A DNA stretch of 64,000 nt from positions 653,001 through 717,000 of the forward strand of contig CP141149.1 in the NCBI GenBank assembly GCA_035235625.1. The letters are read 5' to 3'. The DNA is from Saururus chinensis. Taxonomy: Eukaryota; Streptophyta; Magnoliopsida; Piperales; Saururaceae. Shown here piece by piece: positions 34,330 through 44,611 of this stretch (position 1 is its first letter; every line of letters begins with the position of its first letter). The notes beneath the pieces were generated by a model that was given only the letters and a program-made list of their open reading frames with translations, was not told the DNA's origin and did not search any database. The translations under genes and the position numbers were made by a program.

Positions 34330-36189
34330 TATGACTTCCGTCAAAATCATAAACTAGGATCTTGTCAAACTTGACAGATTTGATGGTTCCATCTACACTC
34401 GTTGGGTTGACAAGATGATGTTTCTTCTCACTACCTTTAAGATCTCCTACATTCTTGACCCAAAATTGGAGCCATTTCTTGAGCCCAAAGATGAGTATTC
34501 CAACAAGACCAAAGAAGAAAGAAAGAATCATGAAGAAGATGAACTCTTGTGTGGAGGTCACATTCTCAACACTCTTTCTGATTGCCTCTTTGATACTTAT
34601 AGTAAAAAGGCTACAACCAAGGAGATACGGAGTGAAGTGGAACTCAAATATAAGGTGGAAGAGCAAGGTACGAACAACTATTTAATTTTAAAATATTTAG
34701 AGTATAAGTTAATCTAAGCCAATTCTTAACCAATGTCATGAACTTGAGCTTCTAGTCAATCAAATGTGTGCTCTTGATGTAAAACTCCCTAAAGTATTTC
34801 AAGTTGGAGCTATTATTGCGAAACTTCCACATTTATGGAAAGTTTATCAAAATAAGCTCATCAACAAACAGGAGAATTTTGCATTAGAGCAAGTTCAAAG
34901 GAGTTTGCGCCTTGAGGAAGAATCCTAATTGAGGGAGAAAATTGATGATTCTAAAAAATATGACCAACACTCTAAATGTGGAGGACCGGAAACCTTATAA
35001 AAGGGCAAAAGACACTCCTCATTTCAAGAATGACCCTAACAAAAGTTTAAAGAGAAAGAATATTTCTTACTTTGTGTGTGGAGAAAAGGGGCATTATGCT
35101 CGAGAATGTAGGCACAGGAAGTCTGACAAGGATTCCAAAAGTGCAAACATGGTTGAAGGAGTTGAGTTTGTGGTCAAGATTACTGAAATCAACATGGCAG
35201 ACTCCAACTCAGGATGGTGGCTTGACTCGGGGGCTATGGTCCATGCCTGTAGAGAAAAGTTCATTTTTAAGGACTACATCGAGGAAACTGTTGGCCAAGA
35301 GGTTCAAATGGAAAACCAAAACCGAGCCAAATTCACTGGTAAAGGGGTTGTGGAAATCAACTTCACTTTGGGAAAGAAACTCACTCTCACTAATGTTCTT
35401 CACGTCGCCGACATTTGAAAGAATTTGGTTTCAGCCAACATACTCTGTAAGAAAGGATTTAAAATTGTGTTTGAATCTGACAAAGTTATTTTGTCAAAGA
35501 ATGAAACTTTTGTGGGAAAGGGCTACTCTTGTAATGGGATGTTTAAATTCAGTTTGAATGAAAATAAAGTTGATGTTGCTTACCTTGTGGACTTTTTGAT
35601 TTATGGCATGGTAAATTAGGACATTTGAATTTCCAATCTATGAATGACATGAGAAAATTAGAGTTAATTTCTTATGATCATAATCATAGTCATAAGTGTG
35701 AAACATGCATTCAATCCAAAATCTACAAAAAACCTTTTCCAAAGGTTAATAGAAGTTCTAAAATTTTGGATTTGATTCATTCTAATATTTGTGAATTGAA
35801 CAGTGTTTTAACTTGCGGTGGCTGAAAGTTTTTCATCACTTTTATCAATGATTTCTCAAGATATACTTATGTTTATCTTTTGAAAAACAAAAGATTAGGT
35901 TTTTTTCCATGTTCAAAAATTTTAAATCAGAGGTTGAAAATCAAATAGGAAAGAAAATTAAAGTTCTTCATAGCAATCATGGTGGAGAATATTTGTCAAA
36001 TGAGTTTTCAACCTTTGTGAAGAATTTGGCATCATTCATCAGTTGACTGCACCATATACACCATAACAAAATAGTTTAGCCGAAAGGAAAAACCGTACAC
36101 TTGTAGAAATGGTGAATTCTATGTTGATGCGTTCAAAGTTATCATTTAATCTTTGGGGAGAAGCTTTTATGGCTACTTGTTATGTGCAT
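34330..36189 (+). pseudogene. Copia-2 gag, protease and partial integrase
   Basis: Gag at 34360-34930 has the words FDGSIYTRWVDKMMFLL and EEDELLCGGHILNTLSD. A zinc knuckle C-x2-C-x4-H-x4-C (YFVCGEKGHYARECRH) lies at about 35065-35115, with its first Cys less certain. The protease motif WWLDSGAMVHAC (35215-35250) keeps DSGA. Pre-integrase HKCETCIQSKIYKKPFPK is at about 35690-35745, then the integrase core FFITFINDFSRYTYVYL (about 35825-35880), then AERKNRTLVEMVNSML (about 36075-36125). The reading stops in WGEAFMATCYV at the Athila/Tat-type LTR. Frameshifts and stops separate the segments. Confidence 0.83.
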
Positions 36190-37695
36190 TGATATGCATG
36201 ATTTTTATACATTTTATACGCTTATTTACCTTATTTGCTAGTGTATGATTAGATTAATTAAGGGTTAGTTAGAGTTTTTTATGTTAAGATAGATATTAGT
36301 GGTGTGATTTAAGTATTAGTTAATTTGGGCAATGTTAATTGTTTAGGAGTGTATTTGAATAAAATTAGTGTTCTGCATGTCTTACACGTTTGAATTATGA
36401 CTATTTTCGTGGCTGCCATTATAAAAGGAAACTGCCTTATAATAAAGAAAGGAAACTGAAAATAAAGTGGGAAAGAATTGAACAATAAGAAAGCTTATAA
36501 AAGGAATGCTTAAACATACAAGAAGCTCTTATTTTGGGACGGAATTGGGCACTTAAACAAGGAAAATAGTTGCTGCCTAGAAAACTATTTAAAGGCTGAG
36601 AATTATAGAGAAGAGGAGGGAGAAGAATACAATGAACCAGAGCCAAATTCCTTCAATCCCATCTTTTTGAAATTGATGAAATAACACTTTAAAAGTGAGA
36701 GAATTAAAGTCCAAAGCTGGTGGAACGAAGAAGAAGCAGAAAAAAAATTTCTGTTTGCGGGTTACTATAGTAAAACTATTCACGGCTAAAGGTTGAAAAT
36801 GAGTCGGTATTGTAGAAGTTCAGATTTTTTGATTTTTTTCTCAATTTTCCTCTAAATTGTAAGTTTCTTTTCAATTATTCTAATGGAAATTTTATTTTTT
36901 AGGTTATTGAGTAGCTAAAATTCGTTACTAAGGCTTGGATGAAGCTTCATTAAATTATAGAATTTTGATGATTATGAGACTTGATTAATTTTTCTTAATG
37001 GTGGATTTAATGTTAATTGTTTCTACCTCTTTAATTGATGAGATTGATTTTGATATGAGTTTAGTCATGCTTCTCTCATGATTTAAATTGGTTTTTATTA
37101 GTTTCTTATTTCGTTTTGTCTCATTTAATATTGAAATTGGGTATTAGTTGTGATTTTCAAATTGTGGATACAATTAATGATTTGATTTTAATCTTTTGAA
37201 GTGAGGAGAAACAATGTATTTTTTTATTATATATAAGAGCTTAATGATGATATTTTCCATAATAACAAAGATTGAATTCTAGATTATTATGAGAAGATGT
37301 GGAAATATGATCAATGATCATTCTATTAGTTTCTATGATTTAATGAATGTGGATTCATATGCCTTAGAATTTTGTTTATTCCTTAGTATTTTGTTTATTC
37401 CTTAGTGTTTTGCTTATTTAAGAATGTTTTGTTTATTTTGCATTGCTTTCTTATTCTTAGATTAAAGCTTTATACTTTTGATTTAGATAGTTTAATTTCC
37501 TTGAAATCTTGTTTACTTTTGTTAGTTACTTTAGTCCTATTATTATCTTTATATTTGTTCACTAGATTAGGGTTTCTTGAGATAAAATAAATTTGGTTTT
37601 CCAATTTCAAGTCTCTGTGGGATCGACACTCGATTTAGCTGCTTAACTGCTATAGATTCGTGCGCTTGCGAGTAAATAATTAAAATTTAACAACA
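36190..37695 (+). repeat. Athila/Tat-type 5' LTR
   Basis: It begins TGATATGCATG and ends TTTAACAACA. It is homologous to the solo LTR 24712-26144 over the first ~200 bp and near the 3' end (GGGATCGACACTCG, GCGCTTGCGAG). It lacks the palindrome block seen in that solo LTR. Confidence 0.82.
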
Positions 37696-37701
37696 AGTTT
37701 T

Positions 37702-37719
37702 TGGCGCCATTGTTGGGGA
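37702..37719 (+). other. Primer-binding site of Athila/Tat-type element
   Basis: TGGCGCCATTGTTGGGGA differs by about two bases from the widespread plant Athila/Tat site TGGCGCCGTTGCCGGGGA and sits 6 bp after the LTR end. Confidence 0.8.
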
Positions 37720-37720
37720 T

Positions 37721-39010
37721 TTGTCATGTATAACCACGTGGCTACATGATCAAACACATCGGTTAATTGAAGTAGATTCAAACCCCCTAGAGAACATTGA
37801 ATTTGAAACCGATCTTCCATTCACAGTGGGAGATAACAATGTAGAGGCAAAACCCCTTAGGGAGTTATTTTCACCAATTTCTATCAATCCTCCCTCATGC
37901 ATAATATTGGCCGCTACCATTGTCACACACTTTGGGTTGAAAGCTCAAGTAATTCAATTTCTCCCTACCTTCCATGGTCTTGACAGAGAGGATCCTTACA
38001 TGCATGTAAAGGATTTTCTTGAAATCTATGCTACATTTAAATTTTAAATTTTTTCTGTTGAGTCGGTCTGTCTGCGCTTGTTTCCTTTCTCGTTAAAGGA
38101 CAAAGCTAAGGCATGGTTAAATTCTCTTCCAACAGGGTCTAATTCATGGGAGGGACTTGTTAGAAAGTTCCTTTCAAATTTTTTCCCAATATTTAAAACT
38201 AATGCCTTAAGGAGAGAGATAGCTGACTTTTGTCATAGGAGCATGAAAAATTTTATGAGAGTTGGGAGAGGTTTAAAGATTTGCTTTTGAAGTGTCCCCA
38301 CTGTGGTTTTGAAACATGGTGACTTGTGCAATACCTTTACAATGGGTTAACTCAAACACACCGCAATATGATTGAATCCATGAACGGTGGGTGCTTTTTG
38401 AGTCTGATTGATGATGCAACATATTAGTTCTTAGAGGGTTTATCTGAGAGTTCCCAGCAATGGACTTTTTTGAGTCATAGAGAAAAATTAACCCAAAACC
38501 CTGGGAAAGGAGGCTTATATGAAGTAAGGGAAGATAATGACATGAAAGCTATGTTAGACTAGCTAACTAGAAAAGTAGAAGCCATGACCCTTACTAGAAA
38601 TATGAATTCCGCCAACCAGATTCAAAATGAAGTGTGTTCTCTGTGTGCAAGTCCAATGATACTGCTCAAACGTGTCCTTCCATGTTAAGTTATTCTGAGT
38701 GCTTTGCTGAGCAAGCAAATGCACTAAACAATTATGGGAAACCATTTGGTAGTCCTTTCTCTGAGACATACAATCCAACTTAGCAGAATCATCCAAATTT
38801 CTCTTGGAGGCAAAACCAGCTTCCCATGAATGGAGTAGGGCCACCAATGTAGCAGATGCCCACTAATTTTAAGCAGCCCAACACCTCCTACACCTCTATT
38901 CCCCAATTAACTCCTCAAGTTGTTGCACTACCACATCAACAATCATCACTTGAAGAGTCTCTCAAAACATTCATGCACTTTACTAACATAGTAAGAGAAT
39001 TCACGGTCAT
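37721..39010 (+). pseudogene. Athila/Tat-type Gag, broken
   Basis: The first frame (37721-38047) includes PLRELFSPISINPPSCII, then FLPTFHGLDREDPYMHVKDF, typical of Athila/Tat Gag. The next frame (38078-38290) has LFPFSLKDKAKAWLNSLPTG and FPIFKTNALRREI. More decayed sequence follows to a SLEESLKTFMHFTNI segment near 38950-38990, a recurring word late in this Gag family. Several stops and at least two frameshifts. Homology ends where the FAR1-like DNA begins. Confidence 0.8.
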
Positions 39011-39014
39011 TACA

Positions 39015-39790
39015 GGCCTACAAAGCCCATCAGCCCAAAAACAACAAACTAATTTATCATCATCATCAACTTTGTAGGCATAATAAAAGGAATTGTTCAT
39101 TTTTTCAACTCTTCAAAAGGTGTTAATAGATCATGAGCATCAACATCTTTGTTTTCTCTCCTACTTGAAGAAACATAATTTCTAATGTCTCTCTCTATGA
39201 ACCCAACATTAGATGGACCACCGGCTTTAGTCTCAAGCATAGCCATGTACTATAATGTTTTAATATTGGCCTCACACCATGTTTTGAATAAAGATTTATT
39301 CGTCACAGATATTTCTCTATGCGATCTCAAATGATGAACCTTCCTAGATAATGTACATAAATGACTATGCTCCTCTACAAATACAGATATTACATATTTC
39401 CCATCATGTCTTTTATGAACTCTCAAGTAAGCTAGACATTGCTCTCTCACACTTGATGGTGTTTCCTCTTCCCCTTTATGTTCATACATGTGTCTTCTCC
39501 ATCCATTTTTGTGAATTGTCTAAGAATGCTATCACCTTGCTTAAAACAACACCATGACTTACCAACTAACTCCTACGTCACCTTGTCCAAATTTGAATAT
39601 TCTTACATATGCTAAACTCCATGTTCTTGGCATACTTATTATAAAACATATATACATCGTCCAATGAATTAAATGACATGCCAATCATAGGTTTTAGTTT
39701 ATCTTCAATCGGTGGGACATAGAATGTTTTTCCCTTTGCAAGAGCGGTGCTTATACACATGAGTGTGTGAGGCCTATGTTATAATTCCTT
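39015..39790 (-). pseudogene. FAR1/FHY3-type transposase-derived gene, N-terminal part
   Basis: Minus strand. 39760-39578 contains LKPMIGMSFNSLDDVYMFYNKYA, the start of the FAR1 DNA-binding domain. 39489-39250 continues with CLAYLRVHKRHDGKYVISVFVEEHSHLC and the linker LRSHREISVTN. AGGPSNVGFIERDIRNY (about 39225-39175) and FYYAYKVDDDDKLVCCFWADG (about 39105-39020) follow. A stop and a shift at an A run (about 39090) show decay. The next expected residues lie at 29990, about 9 kb away. FAR1 proteins descend from Mutator-like transposases; whether this was a host gene or a MULE cannot be told here. Confidence 0.82.
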
Positions 39791-39799
39791 GTACTAAGA

Positions 39800-40195
39800 G
39801 TACATCATCTTAGTACATTGCCTTGATTACCTGTCTTACTATAAGAGAAAGCAAGAACTTTATTACCTGCTGAATGTCTTTCAACCCGCTTATTTGGGTG
39901 ATTTTTTAGCGCCATGCATGGCGCGGCGTAATTCTTTCGTTGCTAGAGCCAAGTGAAGCGCTTTCGTTGCTTGCTTGCTAGTAGCCAACCAAGCGAAGTG
40001 CTTTCTTACCTTTCTCTTTTTCTTCAATGTTGCCAGCCTATCGAAGGATCAGTCGCTGAATCCTAGAGAGCCCTTAGTAGGTAAGGTAGGAATGGTGGCC
40101 CGGCATTGGTTGTTGCGAAGGAGTAGTGGCCTCAGCAGACCGGTTTCGGAACCCGCCCAGGATACAGACACGTAAGCCCGATTCCTGAGGCAAAC
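39800..40195. other. Putative nuclear insertion of mitochondrial DNA
   Basis: Base composition changes sharply to GC-richer DNA without TE features. Words such as AGCGCCATGCATGGCGCGGC, GAAGCGCTTTCGTTGCTTGC and GAACCCGCCCAGGATACAGA look like intergenic plant mitochondrial sequence to me. This is recognition by style only; no gene is identified in it. Edges are approximate. Confidence 0.45.
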
Positions 40196-40829
40196 TATAC
40201 AAAAAGTATGTTGACACCATTCATGCTATACTTTAATTAACTATACACTATTTCATTCATATAGTTACTTACACAATAATATGCATTTAGCTTTCATTTT
40301 TAATCATAACATGCCTTGTAAAATAAGTACATAACATTCATATGTGTAGGAGACCCATATACCACTTAGCATGTTGAAGCTTCAATAGGTGAGTGTAAAT
40401 TGCAGCTTTTTGCAGGTGCAGATCTTCCACCTCACTAGAGGCATTTTCAAAAGGAAAGCAAAAAGGTTAGCACAACAAAAATAATGTGATATGAGAAGAG
40501 TTAACACAACAAATATAATGTGAGTTGACTTGTTTAGATATTAAGTCTATATGAGATAGAGCTCAAATTTCCTTATTCCATAACACACACATATTCCATT
40601 TGATGCCCACGAACAATATAACACCAACAACAATTTACCATCATAATCCAAACAATCCATCTTCAGTTTTCTTTAATCATAATTCAACAAACCCTTGATA
40701 TAACAAATTGTATGGAAAAGAGAAAACTATGATATCCACCAACACAAAGTTTTCAAAATAAAAAAAACATTAAAAATATTGTTTTTCTCTTCAAATACAT
40801 ACAATGCAAGTGGCATCTGGTTTCTCAGA
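40196..40829. other. AT-rich intergenic DNA, nothing recognised
   Basis: AT-rich DNA with no open frame of note, no terminus and no repeat that I can match elsewhere in the window. Confidence 0.5.
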
Positions 40830-41155
40830 CTAGCTAATCAAGGAGATACTCTAGTCTGCCTTGGGCAGTAGGATATAGACCAATGCCTCTGGCTTCTCGA
40901 ATTGGCCTGTTGGATACTAAAGGGGGTCAAGACCTGAAGGAGGGTGCGGGAGTGGTCGACACCTAATGGAGGTTAGAGGGCGGAGGGTGGTTGAGGCCTG
41001 ATGGAGAGCGAAAGGCAGTCGAGGCCCAATGGAGGGCAGAAGGGGGTCAAGGTTGTGGGGTTACATCTGATGGAGGGTGGATCAAGGCTCAATGTTCATA
41101 AATTAGGAAGGCTTAATGTGTATCCCTCTTACTTCTCACTTGAACTGGTAGTGAA
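40830..41155 (+). repeat. GC-rich unclassified repeat, copy 2, cut by G2
   Basis: Inverted partner of 12880-13170, sharing CTGGCTTCT, GTCGAGGCCCAATGG, ATCCCTCTTAC and CTCACTTGAAC. It stops at GTAGTGAA exactly where G2 starts (41156); in copy 1 the sequence continues as GTGAGAGCTGC. So copy 2 is the pre-insertion target of G2, and GTGAA (41151-41155) is probably one side of its target duplication. Confidence 0.65.
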
Positions 41156-41719
41156 TGTCACGCCCCGGCACTACCCAACCCGAGCCGAACCTGATCCAAG
41201 GGCCGGTCCAGTGCACTGGGACGACGATATTGAAAACAGTTAAAGAAATAGCGGAGGACCTATGCTCTAACCAGTGGGGGTCTAATCAACGGAGTTACGC
41301 ACTACTTTGAGCAAGAGTAAATAGGTAAATTGTCAAACCACAATCTCAAACCCACATACTAATAATCCATTACCAAAACACTCGGCTCAAAACAAGGTCT
41401 TAAACAACACTAAAGATATAATATATCACAAATCTGAAAACAAAAACCACTCCAAGGGTTCTAACATCAAAACAAAATAATCAAAAAAATATGCAAGGTC
41501 TAGGGGCCTCCACTCCTACGCCCACCAAGCTCACCCTGACCTCTCCTCATAAAGAGGATCCTGTCCGAATGCATGTCACACCATGCATCCCCAAAACAAA
41601 ACAAGAAAGTGGGGTGAGTATAAAAACTCAACAATGGTTTTGAATATAAATATAATCATTAGAAACACGATATGGCAATGTAACAATTCAGATCTAAAAC
41701 TAACATGCTATACCACTTT

Positions 41720-42150
41720 CTTATCATGCATTCATATCACATAAACCTGCATAATAGTGTCTTGATCACACACTTTTTGATCATGTTAGTCATATCACAT
41801 AGACCTGCAAGATAGTGTCACATTCACACAATTTCTAATCATGCATTCATATCACATAAACCTACATAATAGCGTCTCAATTACGCTATTTCTGATTATG
41901 CATTCATATCACATAAACTTGCACAATAATGTCTCATTTACACCATTTCTGATTATGCATTCATATCACATAAACCTGCATAATAGTGTCTCAATTACAC
42001 CATTTCTGATTATGCATTTATATCACATAAATTTGCATAATAGTTTCACAATCACACACTTTCTGATCATACATTCATATCACATAAACCTGCATAATAG
42101 TGTCTCAATTACACTATTTCTGATTATACATTCATATCACATCAACCTTA
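41720..42150 (-). repeat. ~57 bp tandem array in G2 LTR
   Basis: About seven units contain CATTCATATCACATAAACC and TGCATAATAGTGTCTCA. 57 is a multiple of three, so one frame stays open and gives a repetitive 130-residue translation (41841-42233), which is incidental. It occupies the same LTR position as the 55 bp array of the G4 family. Confidence 0.75.
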
Positions 42151-43415
42151 TTCACCTTGCACGACAAATGTGTCAAACGCATGATACACAATCATGCATA
42201 TCACTCATCATAAACAAGCTTCAATACAAATAGTGAATGCCTCCATCAAGGAGTAAATACAAGTATTGCCACATAGGCAGGACATGGTCAAGGCCATGAA
42301 GGCAAGACATGGTCAAATTTCTACATAGGAAATGTAAGAGGGTCGGGGTTGTCAGCCCCTAAAGCTGCTCGCCCTGGACAATCTCGGCCAAGGATGTCCC
42401 ATTCTTACATAGAGAATCTAGAGTAGGGGTGTTCGCTCAGGGACATCTCCTGCGGTGGGGAGACTCCGAATTCCCACACAGGTAACCCTAGAACACGTAG
42501 TAGCTGGTGCACAAAGCATACCACTCTGGATTCTCAGGGTCAAGAAGACAATCATAATAATCTCAATCCGTAAGACAAGTACATAACTCATCCCAACATT
42601 ATTCCATTTAACTAGACTCAACCTGGGGAGTATACATGTTATACACAGGAACTTAAATCGAAAACATGTACTTCGAGACCAACCAGGTTCCGATTAATCC
42701 GGCACGTAATCTCAACCATTGCATATAATCGATTAATTCCGATTAAACATCGGTAAAACTTCGTTCATGAATACCGATCTATGATGCATGATAGCATAAT
42801 ACATCCATGAGTTAGACCTACGTGGGTTCCAACACATGGAATGTGCGCCCAATTAGTCCCCTCATGCATTATAATCAAGGCATAATTAACTATAATTTCA
42901 TAGTAGATTCCCCCTATGTGTGTGTATTCATGCATATCTAATCACATGACCAATGCTTAACATAAACTCATAAGACAATTTACACATGCTTGAACACATT
43001 TAAAACAATGATTCATAACTGAAATAAAAACAAATCCACCATAAAGCTTAATCCATCCATGTGAAATCGAACATTCACTCCCACAAACATGAATTTTTTC
43101 TACACATTAAGCCACAACATGATCACATCCATTACCCATAAACCATCCTCATTATAAGAGAACACATCTCACCATCTTCTATATAATATCCCTGCTGGAA
43201 ACATATTCTAATCATAAGAACTCCAACATTCACAAATTCAAGGTACTTCAATATCAACATGCATAATTATCAACATAATATGATGCCACAAGACAACACC
43301 TAAACATAATCCATAAACTTTCATCATCAATACCACACCTCCCATAACCATTAAAAATTATTAAATGGAGTAAAACATTGAAATGGGCATAAGTTTTAAA
43401 AAATTGAAAAACTAC

Positions 43416-43502
43416 TGTGTAGCCGTTTGATTGCCCTACAAGGCCTTTCGATAGGCTAAACTGAAAATCTGCCAAAAAAATAGTGTACCGATCGATCGCC
43501 AA
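43416..43502 (-). repeat. Double-palindrome block in G2 LTR
   Basis: Plus sense CTGTGTAGCCGTTTGATTGC, AAGGCCTTTCGATAGGC, then TAGTGTACCGATCGATCGCC. A decayed version of the block in the G4 family; CpGs in the first half have partly become TpG, while the last palindrome is intact. Confidence 0.6.
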
Positions 43503-44595
43503 CAAAACAGTTTTGACCTTCTTCATTTCAAAAATCAAAACCGAAACATCATGAAAACACCATCAAATCTTCATCCATGGTATCAAACATTATCAAAAAC
43601 TCATCAAACCTTCCAGAACACTAATCTAAACCATTCTAAGACAAAACCCAAAGATATCAAAATGAAAGATTAACATTTATTAAACCCACAATTAGAGTCT
43701 AAATCAAACAAAACCCACTTCAAATAACATCATGAAAACCGAAATTTTTGCTACCCAAAGTTGAGATTGAAGAACCCATTACCTTTCCTTGTTGTTTTTG
43801 GGCTGGAATGAACCTTCAATCTCCTCCAACACCTTCCAAAAACACGATTTTAAGTTAACATACAACTAATCTCGATTTAACTTTGAAAAACCAAAAGTAA
43901 ACATTAGATTTAGGGTTTTAGAAGCTTAAAAATGAGATTTTGAAGAGTAAGGCTTGGAGAAGAGAGGTGAATTAGTTGTTTTATGCTTTCAAAATGGATT
44001 AAAACCATGATTGAAGTCAAGATTAAGAATGGATTAAGAGAAAACCTAGGGTTTAGGCTTTATTAAAGGAGAACATACCTTAATGCCTTTGTAATTCGGG
44101 CCTAATTGGGGAATTAGGCCTTAATCACCCTCTCCCAGCCTATTCCCAAATGGGAAATGGCTCAGCTCTTTCTATTCATAGTAGGGCTTGGGGTATACCT
44201 AATGAACTAGTGAGGTATAAATAGAAATTCTAGCTAAAAATGGATATTTTGAAGATTTGACATTAATTAAAACCAAACAAATTTTAAAATTTTTTATATT
44301 AGCTTGTGTGGATGTCTGGGTCAATTTGGTCTAAAAACCTCAATTTTGTCGGTGGGCCCATAGGGGGGATCCCACCAAACCCTAATTTTTTGGAAAATTA
44401 GTGAAAAATCCTAAAAATTCAGAATTGACCAAAAATTACTTAAAACTCATAAATGTAGAGTTAGTTTTGCTTAAAACCTTTAGAAATCTTTTTTATTTTT
44501 GAAAACCATAGAATTTAAATCAAAAAATGCTTAAACCACACGATAACTGATAAATAACATTAAAATAAATAGATTAAAAAATGAGAGTCCTTACA

Positions 44596-44611
44596 TCCTC
44601 CTCCTCTTAGG
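44596..44611 (-). other. G2 polypurine tract
   Basis: Minus strand CCTAAGAGGAGGAGGA directly before the 3' LTR; G4 has CCTAAGAGGGGGAGGA at the same place. Confidence 0.8.

Larger units (their letters stand above)
33571..36189 (+). mobile_element. Copia-2: truncated Ty1/Copia element, plus strand
   Basis: It starts TGTTGATATTTTT right after the Reina LTR fragment, has a 5' LTR with a strong TATA box, then Gag, zinc knuckle, protease and integrase. It is cut in mid-integrase at 36189 by an Athila/Tat-type element. RT, RNase H and the 3' LTR are absent from the window. The many stops show it is old. Confidence 0.82.
36190..39010 (+). mobile_element. Truncated Athila/Tat-type element (Ty3/Gypsy), plus strand
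   Basis: A 5' LTR (36190-37695) is followed at once by the primer site TGGCGCCATTGTTGGGGA (37702-37719), characteristic of Athila/Tat elements, and a Gag-like region to about 39010. No protease, RT, integrase or 3' LTR follows; at about 39015 the DNA becomes the FAR1-like pseudogene. The left target would be TGCAT (36185-36189), with no partner seen. Confidence 0.82.
41156..44595 (-). repeat. G2 3' LTR (3440 bp)
   Basis: Plus sense TGTCACGCCCCGG...GAGTCCTTACA, so the minus strand starts TGTAAGGACTCTC. It shows overall homology to the G4 LTR in reverse. The TATA box matching CTATAAAAGG is degraded (near 44185). An internal ~57 bp tandem array and a double-palindrome block are listed separately. 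Frames within it are not genes. Confidence 0.88.

Noticed and set aside
41841-42233. 130-residue repetitive frame
   Set aside because: A product of a 57 bp tandem repeat (a multiple of three) in the G2 LTR.
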